A DNA stretch of 64,000 nt from Suillus spraguei (taxonomy: Eukaryota > Basidiomycota > Agaricomycetes > Boletales > Suillaceae), in NCBI GenBank assembly GCA_016800925.1, contig JABCPU010000196.1, positions 59,276-123,275 of the forward strand. Reading direction: 5' to 3'. The notes under the pieces are model-generated. The model was not told where the DNA came from. It was given only the letters and a program-made list of their open reading frames with translations, and ran no database searches. This document shows positions 1-11,389 of this stretch, in pieces (position 1 is the stretch's first letter; each line of letters begins with the position of its first letter). The position numbers and the translations under genes are program-made.

Positions 1-3000
1 AACCAGAAGTATGAATACCGTACACCATCAAACCTACTCCCCGTGTACAATTACCGTGAGCAGTATCACCAATTCCCCGCACAGAAAAGCGCAAGAATGA
101 ATCCAAGCCCAAATATCGGATCAGCCAAGAACCTATTGAGCAATGGCCAATAGAAGAACAGATGTATGGGAAAAGAAAAGCAGAAGAAGGAATCCCAGGA
201 CGAGATACCAACGTGCCGAAATTATCCAAATTCTATGTTCCCCTGAAAACTCTATCAGCTTCAATTGAGGAAATTCCCGATGAAGAAGAACCCATGCCCT
301 CGTTGATCCCAACAGAGGATGATGACCAATTCAACACAATGCAGGATGTCTGGCATGCGCCAGAAGTACGTGAAATTTCCTCCTATGAACTTGGGGATGG
401 AGAATTTCTTGTGGAATATGATACCAATGGAGTTAGCATGAGAATCATAGAAGAAGTATCCATGGACACGCCTCTCACACATGATGGAACTTCCCGATTC
501 GAACAACTCCCCAACTACTCCACAATCTCCCTTCCTCCTCCGAAATACAGTAACAAAGCTCAGGAATTCGCCATGGATGAGAAAGAAAAGAAAAAGAAAT
601 CCTTCGAAGAATTGGTCCCAAATTATTTGCACAACTTTGCAGACATCTTTGCTAAAAACGGATTAAACAAACTACCCCCTGAACGCCCCGGTATTGATCA
701 TTGGATTGATACTAAACCCGGTTTTATCCCTCGCACGTCTAAGGTTTACCCGCTATCAGAAAAAGAATGCACTGCCGTCAAAACGTTTATCGATGAAAAC
801 ATTGTGAAAGGTTTCATCTCAGAATCGAAGTCACCCCAAGCCAGTGGCTTCTTCTTTGTGGGAAAGAAGAGTGGAGAATTACGTCCCTGTCAAGATTATC
901 GCTACATCAATGATTGGACAGTCAAGAACGCCTATCCGCTCCCACTCCCTGTCTCCCTTGTCGCACGCCTTCACAATGCACAGTTCTTTACGAAAATGGA
1001 TATCCGGTCCGACTATAATAATATTCGCATTCATCCCGATGATCGCTGGAAAGCTGCTTTTACTATGGAATTTGGCCTCTTTGAACTGAACGTCATGTTC
1101 TTTGGCCTCTGCAATTCCCCGGCAACTTTCCAAGCATACATATATGAATCGTACCTTCCAGCAGGAAATCAACGAAGGATGGATGGTTATCTACATGGAC
1201 GATATCTTGATTTTCTTTACAACTATGGCAGAACATCGTGAACGGACAAGACGGGTTTTAATGAAGATACGAAAGGAACATCTGTTCTTGAAACCGGAGA
1301 AATGCACCTTTGATGCAGAAGAAGTGGAGTACCTCGGAATGATAATTCGTCCTGGACAAGTTGCTATGGATACCGCCAAGACTAAGGGAATCTCCGAATG
1401 GCCAGTTCCGAAGTCTGTAAAAGATGTTCGGTCATTCCTCGGTTTTTGCAACTTCTACCACACGTGTATTTCCCATTACTCTGATATCGCCCGACCTCTT
1501 ATCGAATTAACAAAGAAAGATAAGGTCTTTGATTGGTCAACCGAATGCATGGACACCTTCGAAGAACTGAAACGGCGCTTTACATCCCAACCGGTACTCC
1601 GTAACCCTGATCCTTCCCGACAATTTGCTATTGCTACCAACGCTTCGCTCGTAGCAACCGGCGGAGTTCTCTTGCAGACTGACGAAAATGGCGTTTATCA
1701 CCCATGTGCATATCTCTCACAGTCTTTGAACCCTGCAGAACACAATTACCAGATCTTTGACCGGGAACTCCTTGCTGTAATCCGGGCATTGAACGAATGG
1801 CGCCATTATCTTGAAGGAAACCCACATCCCATCCTGGTATTCACCGACCACAAGAATCTTCTGCACTTTAGAAGTGCACAGAAGCTTACCCGTCGCCAAG
1901 CACATTGGCAATTGATTTTGTCTATTTATGACATTGAACTGCACCACGATGCAGGTACTAAATTGGCAGTACCTGATGCACTATCTCACCGGCTGGACTA
2001 TGACTTAGGCAAAGACGATAACGAGAACCAGACACTCCTTCCTGATGCTCTATTCGTTCGTCTTATTGATACCGATCTGAAGAATATCTTATTATCCTCT
2101 GACCCCCTCGACGACCCTGTCTTCAAGACAGCGTCCAATGCCCTCGATGGCGTGTGTCTTCCTCTCATGAAATCGGCACTCTCTGACTGGAAGATTGAGG
2201 AGAACGTCCTCTATTTTAAGAATTGTGCCTACATTCCACCGGCGCATTGTCCCGACATCCTGAAACGGTATCATGATCATCCTACCGTGGGACATCCCGG
2301 TAGATTTAAAACCGAAGAACTCGTTAAATGGGAAGCATGGTGGCCCGCCATGGGCTCCTATATTCGGAAATATGTTGAGGGTTGCGCCCTTTGTCAGCAA
2401 ATGAAAGCTGATATGCATCCTGTTCAACCACCGCTTGCCCCGATACCCTCATCTGCGACTCGCCCCTTTTCCCAGGTCTCTGTTGATCTTATCACCGACC
2501 TTCCTGTCTCTGGCGGCTTTGACAGTATCATGGTCGTGGTAGACCATGGCCTTATGAAGGGGGTAATTATTATCCCTTGTCTGAAAACCGTCACTTCCAA
2601 AGGGATTGCTAAGCTATTTTTAAAACATGTTTACCGACGATTTGGACTCCACAACAAAGTCATCTCGGATTGAGGTCCGCAGTTCCTATCGTGCTTCTCT
2701 AAAGAGCTTGCCCGACTTCTCGACTACATCATTGCTCCATCTACAGCTTATCACCCTCAGACCGATGGTCAAACGGAAAGGCTTAATCAAGAGCTTGAAA
2801 CATACCTACACATCTATTGTCGCAACAACCCTGAAGATTGGGTAGAACATCTACCAATCGCCGAATTTGTCCACAACCACCGAAAACATGATGCAAGGAA
2901 TGCATCTCCCTTTTATTTGATGATGGCATATGAACCACGCGCTATCCCTCACCTTATCCCTGATTCATCAGTCCCCGCAGCAGAAGATCGAGTACGATCC

Positions 3001-3480
3001 CTGCAGAAAATAAGAGAAGAAGCAATCGCCTGCCATAACATTGCAATGCAAACAATGGCCGAACGATCCCGAGGAGATAAGTACATTCCATGGAAGATCA
3101 GAGATAAGGTTTGGCTATCTGCTGCCAATCTTAGACTCAAACTCCCATCAAGGAAACTTGCGCCAAAGCAATACGGACCTTTCCAAATCATCGATGTCTT
3201 ATCACCCATCACGTTCACACTCAAACTCCCTCCGCAGTGGAAAATTCATCCTACGTTTCACGCTTCTGTCTTATTGTCCTACAGCGAAACAGACATACAT
3301 GGTCCGAACTTCCCTGAACCACCACCTGACATCATTGAAGAAGAAGAAGAATATGAAATAGAAGCAATTCTTTCTCACAAAGGAACCGGCACTCGTCGAC
3401 GCTATCTCGTTTCTTGGAAAGGATATTCATCGGGAAATAACGAATGGCTCCCAGAAAAGAACTTGAAGAACTCCACTTGA
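1..3480 (+). pseudogene. Ty3-1 pol: RT, RNase H, integrase, chromodomain
   Basis: Domains in order: reverse transcriptase (about 640-1500; YMDD at about 1192-1203), RNase H (about 1600-2000; TDHKN near 1850), integrase H2C2 zinc finger (about 2250-2400; GHPGR, then CALC), integrase core (about 2470-2880) and a C-terminal chromodomain (about 3340-3480; YLVSWKGY), which defines a chromovirus. The gene switches from frame 3 to frame 1 at about 1128-1140, where FQAY should run straight into MNRTF but ATAT has been added. In frame 1 the only interruption is TGA at 2671-2673, where the integrase motif SDRG is expected, so CGA(Arg) became TGA. Downstream coding (AYHPQTDGQTERLNQE at about 2745-2795) resumes in the same frame. 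In RT, the residue before the YNNIRI motif is Asp where family members usually have Gly. Bases 1-161 are the linker before RT and hold another frame change. Confidence 0.92.
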
Positions 3481-3487
3481 ATCTTGA

Positions 3488-5042
3488 ATGCTTATAAGAA
3501 GCAACACGCCCCATGATTATCCTTCAGTCAATCAACTCGCACTAGCACTTGATCAACTAACACCGTTTCAAATGTCTTTCCCCACTGCATACATCACCCC
3601 CATCACCATTGCCAACAATGACTCTGACTCCAACGCAGAAAACTACGGAACCCTTACCACTGAAATCGACAACACTTCCTACATCGAAGCCGCCCTTCTA
3701 TGTGAAGGACACGCCCTTGAAATCGAAAGGATCCTCACTGAAAGAGGCGCCTTCCCTGCTTTACTCCTTGTCAACATCATTCGCACCGCAGCCCTTATCG
3801 AAGCCACTGCCAATGATACCACAGAAATCACGTACCGCCATCGCCTCCTTCATCTTCAAAAAATGCATTCGTTCTTACGCTATGTTGCTGCTTCCCAATT
3901 CTTTTAAGAGCGATGTTGAGGAAGCTATTCACATCATGGCCGAACGTCGAGCAGGTATTGCTCGACCTCCCTCTCCGCAGGAAGATATGCCACTTCCTAT
4001 TCCAGCACCCTCTTCTTCGTGCATGTATTCTAGTGTTGACGCCCTTGCTGGCTTATGCACTGCTGTCCAAGAGATTGGACAGCTCACTAACGCGGTTGTC
4101 GAAACCATCCAGCAATCAGTCGCTGAAACTAGAGTGGCCAGAAACTTAGTCGAAGAAGCCATCACTGATCTGCAACAAATGCAAGCTGAACTCGCCTCTC
4201 CACGAACCCCATCTCCCATCGAACAATCAACCTCATCGCCCCATGATATAGTCTCTCATGATCATCCTGCGTGGCTATATGAGCCTTGTACAGAAGAACA
4301 GTGTGAAGCTGCAAAAAGGTTAGGAATTCCTGTTGCTGAATTAATAGCACTCGGCCCTCGACTCCACGATCTTCACATTCACCCTCCCATGTCCATTCTG
4401 TCATCATTTGGTCCAATGGACCCTGTCTTGCCAGTCTTAGTAAAAGACTTTGGCATAACTTTCCCCTCTTCTTCTAACGAACTTCTTGCAGTTGCCGAAC
4501 GAGGAACTACTCCTGATCTCCCAACATCAGCGTATGCTCTCTCCCCTGCCCAACAGGCGCAGCTCAGGTATAATAACACCATTGCCTTAAAACGCATGAA
4601 GCGGAATAAGGGGAAGAAGCGCGCCAGATCCACTAGTCCTAAACCTATCATCTCACCGTCACCATTATGCAAATCCATTTCCAATCCCGACGAAAACATG
4701 AAATGTCGTGTCTGTGGATTACTTGGGCACCATCAAAAGAACTGTGCGGAATACCAGTGCAAAGTTTGCAGATACTGGTCGCCTACCCATCTACCCATTT
4801 ATTGTCCTCAACGAGTTGGGACTCCCCCCTTTACGTTAACTTGGAAAGATGATGGATTCTACAATGCGCTTTGTACTTGGGAACAACAGCTTGATGATGA
4901 ACAAATTTGAGCAGAGAAAAGGAGGGACTCTAAACGACGCGCCGGTGCTGAAGAAGCCGCATATATGAGGAGCGGATCCGTCGCTGAGGAGGACTATGAA
5001 TACAGTGATGATCCTGTTTACTATGACAACCAGGACAAGTAA
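3488..5042 (+). pseudogene. Ty3-1 extra 3' ORF with CCHC zinc knuckle
   Basis: An ORF follows the pol stop by a few bases. ATGs at 3488 and 3572 are in the same frame; 3572 (MSFPTAYI) looks the better start. A leucine-rich N-terminal part runs to about 3900, where the frame changes, either by an indel or an unrecognised intron. It then reads on with a proline-rich linker, a coiled-coil-like stretch (about 4080-4190) and a zinc knuckle CRVCGLLGHHQKNC near 4705-4746, followed by a second Cys-rich motif (CKVCRYW...YC). TGA at 4908 interrupts the frame, which continues open with a charged tail to TAA at 5040-5042; CGA-to-TGA is the likely cause. CCHC knuckles normally sit in Gag upstream of pol. 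Here it is downstream of the chromodomain, so this may be a relocated or second nucleic-acid-binding ORF. No specific family recognised. Confidence 0.6.
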
Positions 5043-5061
5043 AGTCGGTGACTTTACGTGT

Positions 5062-5074
5062 AAAAAGGGGGTAA
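5062..5074 (+). promoter_or_regulatory. polypurine tract of Ty3-1
   Basis: A run AAAAAGGGGG followed by TAA sits directly before the TGTTAC start of the 3' LTR, the expected place and composition for the plus-strand primer. Confidence 0.75.
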
Positions 5075-5274
5075 TGTTACAATTGTATGTACCCCTATTC
5101 ATTCTCTCCTTGTTTCCTTACTTGTATATCATGTCACATGACTCTGACTCATATGCTCAATGCATCTGTACTATAGTTGCCTTCCTTATTTGGATACACA
5201 CTTACTTTCCCATGCCTCTCTTGGTCCGTGCGCACATATTGGTCTATTTAAGCATGTTGTACTTGGAGTAGATA

Positions 5275-5488
5275 CAGTGGCTCAAAAAACTGTCCGCATG
5301 TTTTGGCATTTTTCACTATCTATAATATTGTGTGAGAACAAACAAATGCCTCAAAAACATGCTTATACCGCATTGTAGTATGGCTTCAGGGCTTTCATTT
5401 GAGCCCTACACCGTGGGAATCGGTGGAGATATGGTGGAGATACAAGGCTCACAAAATGGTGACTCATGCGGACAGTTTTTTGACTCAA
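5275..5488 (+). repeat. Tc1 left terminal inverted repeat
   Basis: A 214-bp arm matching the right arm closely. Its outer end contains CAAAAAACTGTCCGCATG and its inner end repeats the motif inverted as CATGCGGACAGTTTTTTGA (5466-5484), so each arm carries two facing copies of the probable transposase site. Confidence 0.88.
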
Positions 5489-5664
5489 GTATTTTACAGT
5501 AATAACCAGGTATTCTAGTATTTTGTATGACCTCCCTTGGCTTTAATTACTGCCTCTATCCTTCTAGGCATACTCTCAATTAATTTCTGGCAATCCTCAG
5601 CTGTGATCTTCCCCCATTCCACTGCTACTCTCTCCCAAAGCTCCCATACTCCTTTGGGGGGTTT

Positions 5665-6539
5665 TCATAGGCTTGAAGCTTTTAGCTTTTTCTTGAGTGT
5701 TCCCCAGAGATGTTCAATGACATTGACATCAGGAGACTGTGCTGGCCAGTCAAGAACATTGATGTTATGTTCTTCAAACCATTCCCTAGCTCTTCTGGAT
5801 GTGTGCTTGGGATCATTATCCTGTTGGAAAATGATATCTTCTTCATCAATCCCTGATTCTGCCAAGCTAGGCAGCAAGTGGTCATTTAAAATGTCCACAT
5901 ACTCCTCAGCATTCATCTTCCCCTCAACCTCAGCAAGCATTCCCACACCATTCCATCCCATACAGCCCCATACCATTAAAGAACCTCCTCCAAACTTGAC
6001 AGTCCCATTAACCTCTCTGTCTGTTAGGCCATCTCCCTTCTTTTTCCATACATACACCTTCCCATCTGACCCAATCCTATTGATTTTGGTCTCATCTGAC
6101 CATATAACATGCTTCCAGTCCTCTACAGTCCAGTGTTGATGAGCTAAGGCAAAGGCTAGTCTTCTCTGCCTATGTTTGATGGAGAGAGAAGAGGCTTTTT
6201 CTTCTTTGTTACTGCCTTGAGATGAGCTGCCTTGAGAACATTCCTCACAGTTTGTGAAGAGACAGGGGTAGTGATGGTGGAATTGATATAATGGGTGGCT
6301 TGGACAGCATTATCAGCCTTTCCTGTAGTGATATGTTGGATAATAGCCCTTTTGTCAGTAGAGGTAAGCTTGGATGGACGTCCTCCACAAGAGTTTTCCT
6401 TGTCTGGGTGGCTTTCTTTGATGAACTTGGCCACAGTGGACTTGCATACTCCAGTTCTAGAGGAAATTTGGCGAGCAGAGAGGCCAGCATAAGACAGAGA
6501 GAGGATATTATCTCTTTGAGCAGAGGAGATGGCTTTCAT
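5665..6539 (-). pseudogene. Tc1 transposase (DD34E), frameshifted
   Basis: Minus-strand gene of about 290 codons. The best start is the ATG at 6539 (MKAISSAQRD), giving an N-terminal helix-turn-helix (LSARQISSRTG), a second DNA-binding helix set, then the DDE domain: WSDETK (first Asp), QQDNDPKHTS (second Asp) and SPDVNVIEHLW (Glu), with 34 residues between the second Asp and the Glu. The frame changes once at about 6175-6185, between KKKPLLS and KHRQRRLAFA, by a single-base indel. No other interruption was seen, so the copy is young, or the break is a sequencing error in the CTCTCTCC run. It is the only gene of this element. Confidence 0.9.
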
Positions 6540-6688
6540 GGTGATTATGACTATGATACATGAGATATTCTGGTTTATATAGTTAGATATAGTCATAAAA
6601 TAACATAATGACACCACTTTATAATTTATATAATAGTGGCATGATTTTTATGGTGTCATAAATAATGATTTATATAGTTTTAATATAC

Positions 6689-6899
6689 ACTCAAAAAACT
6701 GTCCACATGAGTCATCATTTTATAAGCCTTATATCTCCACCATATCTCCGCCGATTCCCACGGTGTAGGGCTCAAATAAAAGCCCTGAAGCCATACTACA
6801 ATGTGGTATAAGTATGTCCTTGAGGAATTTGTTCATTCTCACACAATATCATAGATAGTGAAAAATGTCAAAACATGCGGACAGTTTTTTGAGCCACTG
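6689..6899 (-). repeat. Tc1 right terminal inverted repeat
   Basis: Reverse complement of the left arm, about 211 bp, with the same outer and inner facing motifs. Substitutions between the arms are mostly C/T and G/A. Confidence 0.88.
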
Positions 6900-7176
6900 T
6901 ACTTTACTTTAATCTTACTGGGTTTTACCTGGAACTTCCTTCGCTTAGGTCTCCAACCTAAGTCGTCTTGAATCGTCTCTAAGTCTAAGCACTCCTTAGT
7001 CTTAGTCTCTATTCTCGTAGAACCTCTTAGACTCGTCTTTGAGGCCGAACCCTTGATCGTACTCGGAATGCGTTCCTTATACTTTCACCTTGTCCTCTTC
7101 TGGACATTGTAGAACTTCCCAGCAGACCGTCTGTGTCTTTTCACTGTCGCTGGTGACGCCACCCCAGTTCGTAACA

Positions 7177-8702
7177 GAGGCACAGTGTCAATGCAAGCAA
7201 TTTTTTCAGTGTTGTGCCTGCATCTGATTTTTGTCTGGATGATACCACATTTTGGTGTCTCGAGGCACTCATGTGGTCTGAGAACCTCCCCAGGAGTGCA
7301 GGGATAAAGTATGTACTTCTCATAGTATTCTTCATAGCGCAGATGCACTAAGTGAGGTGGCCGCAGAAAGTAGCAGTCCAATAGTGATGCTGTGGACCAA
7401 TCTCTGCAATGTTGAAACTGAGGAGTGTTCTCACCTGGTAGATACACAGGCAGACATTGCACAGAAAGCTCTCTCTGTGTGATTTCGAAACTGAGGATGC
7501 GCCAAGCTGCTTCTGGAGCAGATAGATAGCGAGCTTTCTGATAGTCTTTGACCTCATTGACAGGTTCTGGTTGTCATGGTCTGGTGTCATCATCATCTTG
7601 GAGATTGAAAAATGTGCGATCTGGTCCTTTGTAGAGGTATTTATAAAGATAGCTGAAGACCTTTGCAGTGTACACTGTTACAATCATACATGCCCCTATT
7701 CATTTTCGTCTCCTCTATCTTGTATATTACATAACAAGACTTTGACTCATATGCTCAACGCATCTGTACTATAGTAGCCTTCCTTCTTTGGATAAGCACT
7801 TACTTTCTCACGTCTCTCCTGGTCTGTGCGCACATATTGGCTTATTTAAGCACATTGTATTATGCTTGTATACCTTACTTTAATCTTACTGGGTTTTACC
7901 TGGAATATCCTTCGCTTAGGTCTCCAACCTAAGTCGTCTGAATCATCTCTAAGTCTAAGCACTCCTTAGCCTTAGTCTCTATTCTACCGATCGTCTTAGA
8001 GTTGCGACTCTTCAACTGAACCCTTGATCCTACTTGGAACCTTTCCTAAGTAGTAGTCCTCGTTCTCTTTTGAACGTAGTCGAATCTCCCAGCAAACCTT
8101 CTGTGTCTTATCACTGTCGCTGGTGACGCCACCCCAGTTCGTAACATACACCACATCAAAGTGAAAGTGACAGGCTGCAAAGTCTATCAGAGGCTTGCAG
8201 TACAGTACTACCCACATATCTTCCTCACTGCATCTGCACCAGTGCACATGACCAAATTCATCCACTGTTGATTGTTGGTTGCAAAGGATGCAGAAGCCAT
8301 ATATACATTGTCCATCTTGATTGCACCTGCTTCCTGCATGTGTGAGATGATTGTGGCTGTGTATCATGTATCTTTCCACTTTTTCTTGGCGCACTTGGTT
8401 GTCATGCAGTATTTTGGCGCTAATGATGGAATCCAGATGGTCAAACAGAATTTCAGGTCTGACCTGTTGTGCAAAAACATGAGAAAAGGTATTATGGATC
8501 ATCCACTGCATACCTTGATGATGATGTGAGCATGAGGAAATCCGTGCTTTTTAAATTCAACCACTTTGATCAGGTATTTTTCTCCAATGCGTGTGCGCAG
8601 CAGGTGCATCACTTTCTCCAATCATGACTTGAGCATGCGAGCAACAATGACAGGTATATCACTTGCTGTTTGACCAGGTTGCAAGCAAATTGTAATGAAC
8701 AT
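7177..8702 (-). pseudogene. Helitron Rep (HUH endonuclease) remnant
   Basis: Minus-strand reading gives Helitron_like_N pieces in order: PGQTASDIPVIVAR, GFPHAHIII (the HUH metal-binding motif, near 8528-8560), SRCNQDGQCIYGF, STVDEFGHVHW, CKPLIDFA, then across the solo LTR YLYKYLYKGPDRT (the two-tyrosine motif, about 7600-7660), LPVYLPGENTPQF and EYYEKYILYPCTPGE. It is cut by a solo LTR at 7676-8146 and truncated by the Ty3-1 LTR at 7176. Several stops and frame changes are present and the helicase part is absent. It is a different, more decayed Helitron lineage than the one at 39-46 kb. Confidence 0.85.
7676..8146 (+). repeat. solo LTR, Ty3-1 family, TSD TACAC
   Basis: A 471-bp LTR, TGTTAC...GTAACA, homologous to the Ty3-1 3' LTR. 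It is flanked by the perfect 5-bp duplication TACAC (7671-7675 and 8147-8151). It sits inside the Helitron Rep remnant, whose reading resumes on both sides. No internal element sequence remains, so it arose by LTR-LTR recombination. Confidence 0.95.
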
Positions 8703-8704
8703 AT

Positions 8705-9514
8705 TGGTGCTGGCCTTAAAACCCTATCTTTTAGCGCATGTCTCACATCTACAGGAAACTCCACTCGTCCAAGGGCTGTCCTACTCCTTTAGCACATGCC
8801 GGCAGCATCACACACTTACCATACGCTGTACCGACTGCCGCACCACGTTCCATGTACCAATGTCCTTCCATGTCCTTGCCTCATCTGCATAGCTCCATTT
8901 GGTGCGTAGTTTGTACATGACCATTTATCACTGATTCTATGGCAAGCCTTATTACATGTTGCCTCATGCCGCAGCTGCCTCATGCTATGCTTACATAGCG
9001 GTGGTTACTTCTCTCGAGCGCTACTGATTTCGCCTAATGCATCCCGAGTACATACAATATAGGATATAAGCACCATGTACCCCGCATGATACAGTACCTC
9101 ATTTTCACTGTACTATAGGTCAGTATTAGTGTCTAGCTCTGGATCTACCCAGTAGTAGACTTAGTCTTTAAAGTTTCTTTACTGCTTGTTAATCAATATC
9201 GCTCGTTCACTGTTACTGCTGGCATACCGCTAGATCTTTGACCCCTATTTTTGACTGGACTTCATGCCCACCGCTGAAAGCACTGCAGATTTCCTTACTG
9301 TTTCTTTGCACCGCTTGCCCTTACCGCTACCGCTAACATTATTGCTCATTATCGCTTGCTTGATGCTACATTTTTCAGGCATTGTTTAAACCGCGGTAGT
9401 ATCGCTACTTACCACGCTAGTTCCGGTGGCATCTTTGCTAGCCACGGCAGCTTACCACTGACTATGACGCTTCACTCACACAATTAGTTTGACTTGAACT
9501 TGACTACACTAACA
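8705..9514 (-). repeat. LTR of a second retrotransposon family (minus orientation)
   Basis: In reverse complement this begins TGTTAG at 9514 and is preceded by a purine tract AAAGGGGGATGAC, the signature of a 3' LTR. A second copy in plus orientation lies at 32751-33560 with the matching tract AAAGGGAGATGCC. Similarity runs over about 800 bp with many C/T and G/A differences. The inner boundary near 8705 is approximate. Only about 60 bp of internal sequence remains (9515-9579). Family type is not established. Confidence 0.6.
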
Positions 9515-9579
9515 GTCATCCCCCTTTAGGGTCGAACACTTTTGTTCAACAAGTGAAGCAGACTAGATGGGAGCCCCTT

Positions 9580-10345
9580 CAGTGACAAACTCCGTACTAT
9601 ATGGGTCACCCCACATAATATCCCGTCAAAGATGGGCCAGCAGACCATGGGCCGAGGTTATGTATATCCTCAATGTTGACAGATGGGCCAGGGAGAATAT
9701 TATTTCTGATGGAGGTGGGTGGGCTGGGAGAATTTTATTTTCAGGAGAGACGGGTGGGCTGAGGGAAACATGATTTCTGATGTTGACGGATGGGCCAGGG
9801 GGATATCATCACCGATGGAGATGAGTGGGCCCATCTAGGTAATATGTAGAGTAGGATATTATAGAGAGCTGGGCTGAAGAGAGATGCAAGGCAAATATTA
9901 TTGCATAGATGGGTGGGCCGAGGTAAGAGAATATTACATATATGGGTGGGCCGACGTGGGGTGTATTACATGGATGGGTGGGCTGAGCTGGGGGAATATC
10001 ACATATATGGGTGGGCCAATGTGGGGTGTATTACATAGACAGGTGGGCCGAGGGTGCAGTAAAATATTTATTGCATAGATGTGTGGGCCGACGTGGGGGA
10101 ATTTTACATAGATGGGTGGGCTGACATGGAGGTATATTGCATGTATGGGTGGGCCGAGGTAAAATATATTACATATACAGGTGGGCCTAGATATGTATCA
10201 TAAAGATGTACAGCTGATGTAGCCACCAGAGAATCAAACACATAGGATACATGCACCCTATGAGTGCATATACCTACCATGGACCACCAAAATCTAAACC
10301 CTGAAGCACGAAAACCTGAATGCACCATGTCTGACATTCACCAAT
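9580..10345 (+). repeat. KDZ-type terminal region with GGGTGGGCC minisatellite
   Basis: Inverted counterpart of 63300-64000. About 15 units contain (A/G)GATGGGTGGGCCGAGGTA-like motifs separated by short AT-rich segments (ATATTACATA). It contains a near-palindrome CCCGTCAAAGATGGG 50 bp from the tip. Confidence 0.8.
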
Positions 10346-10499
10346 AATTGAGTCCCGAAGCCCAAAAACCCGAAACCTGAGCCTTGGTGTGCACCATATC
10401 CTATTGTCTAACACAACAAATCACTGAGTCTCAAAACCTGACCACCTGAAGCCCAAAACATGAGACTCAGAAGTCAAAACTCGCAAAAATATAAATGTC

Positions 10500-11290
10500 A
10501 AATTTCACTGAGTGCCAAACCCTGAGTACCGAGTGCCGGGTGCTGGGTGCCGGGTGCCGGGTGCTGGGTGCTGGGTGCCAGATGCCAGGTGCCGGGGTTC
10601 AGGGTTCGGCACTTAAAATATGTGGATCGATATCTTTCACATTGTTATGAATCCCAAGTCCTCAGTCCCAAGTGCCAGGTGCTGGGTGCCAGGGTTCAGG
10701 GTTCAGCACAAAATGTGTGAATCAATATCTTTGTATTGCCTCACATTGTTCTGAGTCCTGAGTCCCGAGTGCCAGGTTTGGGGTTTGGCACTTAAAATAT
10801 GTGGATCAATATCTTTCACATTGTTATGAGTCCCAAGTCCTGAGTCCCGGGTGCCAGGTGCTGGGGTTCGGGGTTCAGCACTCAAAATATGTGGATTGAC
10901 ATCTTTCACATTGTTCTGAGTCCCAAGTCCCGAGTCCTGAGTGCCGGGTGCCAGGTGCCGGGGTTCAGGGTTCGGCACTTAAAATGTGTGAATCAATATC
11001 TTTGTATTGCCTTGCATTGTTCTGAGTCCTGAGTGCTGGGTGCCAGGGTTCAGGGTTTGGCACTTAAAATATGTGGATCGATATCTTTCACATTGTTATG
11101 AGTCCCAAGTCCTGAGTCCTGGGTGCCAGGTGCCAAAGTTTGGGGTTCAGCACTCAAAATGTGTGAATCAATATCTTTGTATTGCCTCACATTGTTCTAA
11201 GTCCTGAGTCCCGAGTGCCGGGTGCCGGGTGCTGGGGTTTGGGGTTTGGCACTCAAAATGTGTGAATCAATGTGAGGCAATAAAAAGACT
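10500..11290. repeat. Subterminal satellite array, type 1
   Basis: About six imperfect units of roughly 120-150 bp combining a GAGTGCCGGGTGCCAGGTGCC core with TTCAGGGTTCGGCACT and spacers such as ATATGTGGATCGATATCTTT and TGTATTGCCTCACATTGTTC. The same unit vocabulary recurs at 48850-50540 and 61000-62800. No coding capacity is believable. Confidence 0.85.
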
Positions 11291-11389
11291 TTGACCCACA
11301 CATTTTTAGTGCCAAACCCCAAACCCCAAACCCTGAAATCTGGTAGTCCACAATTTCGGGGTTCGGTACTCGTGATTCTGCACTTGGGA

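Larger units (their letters stand above)
5275..6899 (-). mobile_element. Tc1/mariner transposon
   Basis: A 1625-bp element bounded by CAGTGGCTCAAAAAACTGTC and its reverse complement, flanked by TA at 5273-5274 and 6900-6901, the Tc1/mariner target duplication. It carries terminal inverted repeats of about 210 bp and one transposase gene on the minus strand. It is inserted in the LTR of Ty3-1, so it is younger than that element. Confidence 0.95.
1..7176 (+). mobile_element. Ty3/Gypsy chromovirus, 3' part (Ty3-1)
   Basis: The window opens inside the polyprotein of a Ty3 LTR retrotransposon; its 5' LTR and gag lie outside. Order seen: pol (1-3480), an extra ORF (3488-5042), polypurine tract (5062-5071), then a 3' LTR starting TGTTAC at 5075 and ending GTAACA at 7176. 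The LTR is split by a Tc1 element. The right LTR edge abuts a decayed Helitron gene, so the Helitron was the target. The 5' target duplication cannot be checked. The same LTR family occurs alone at 7676-8146. The element is dead: a frameshift near 1140, a TGA at 2671, a frame change near 3900 and a TGA at 4908. Confidence 0.9.
5075..7176 (+). repeat. 3' LTR of Ty3-1, split by a Tc1 element
   Basis: The LTR starts TGTTACAATT and ends CAGTTCGTAACA. Removing the Tc1 insertion (5275-6899 plus one TA) gives an LTR of about 475 bp that aligns over its full length with the solo LTR at 7676-8146. A TATA-like TATTTAAGCA lies just left of the insertion. The right part carries tandem-looking (T/C)CTAAGTC motifs shared with the solo copy. 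Confidence 0.9.

Noticed and set aside
5537..6139. 200-codon plus-strand ORF
   Set aside because: Antisense shadow of the Tc1 transposase gene.
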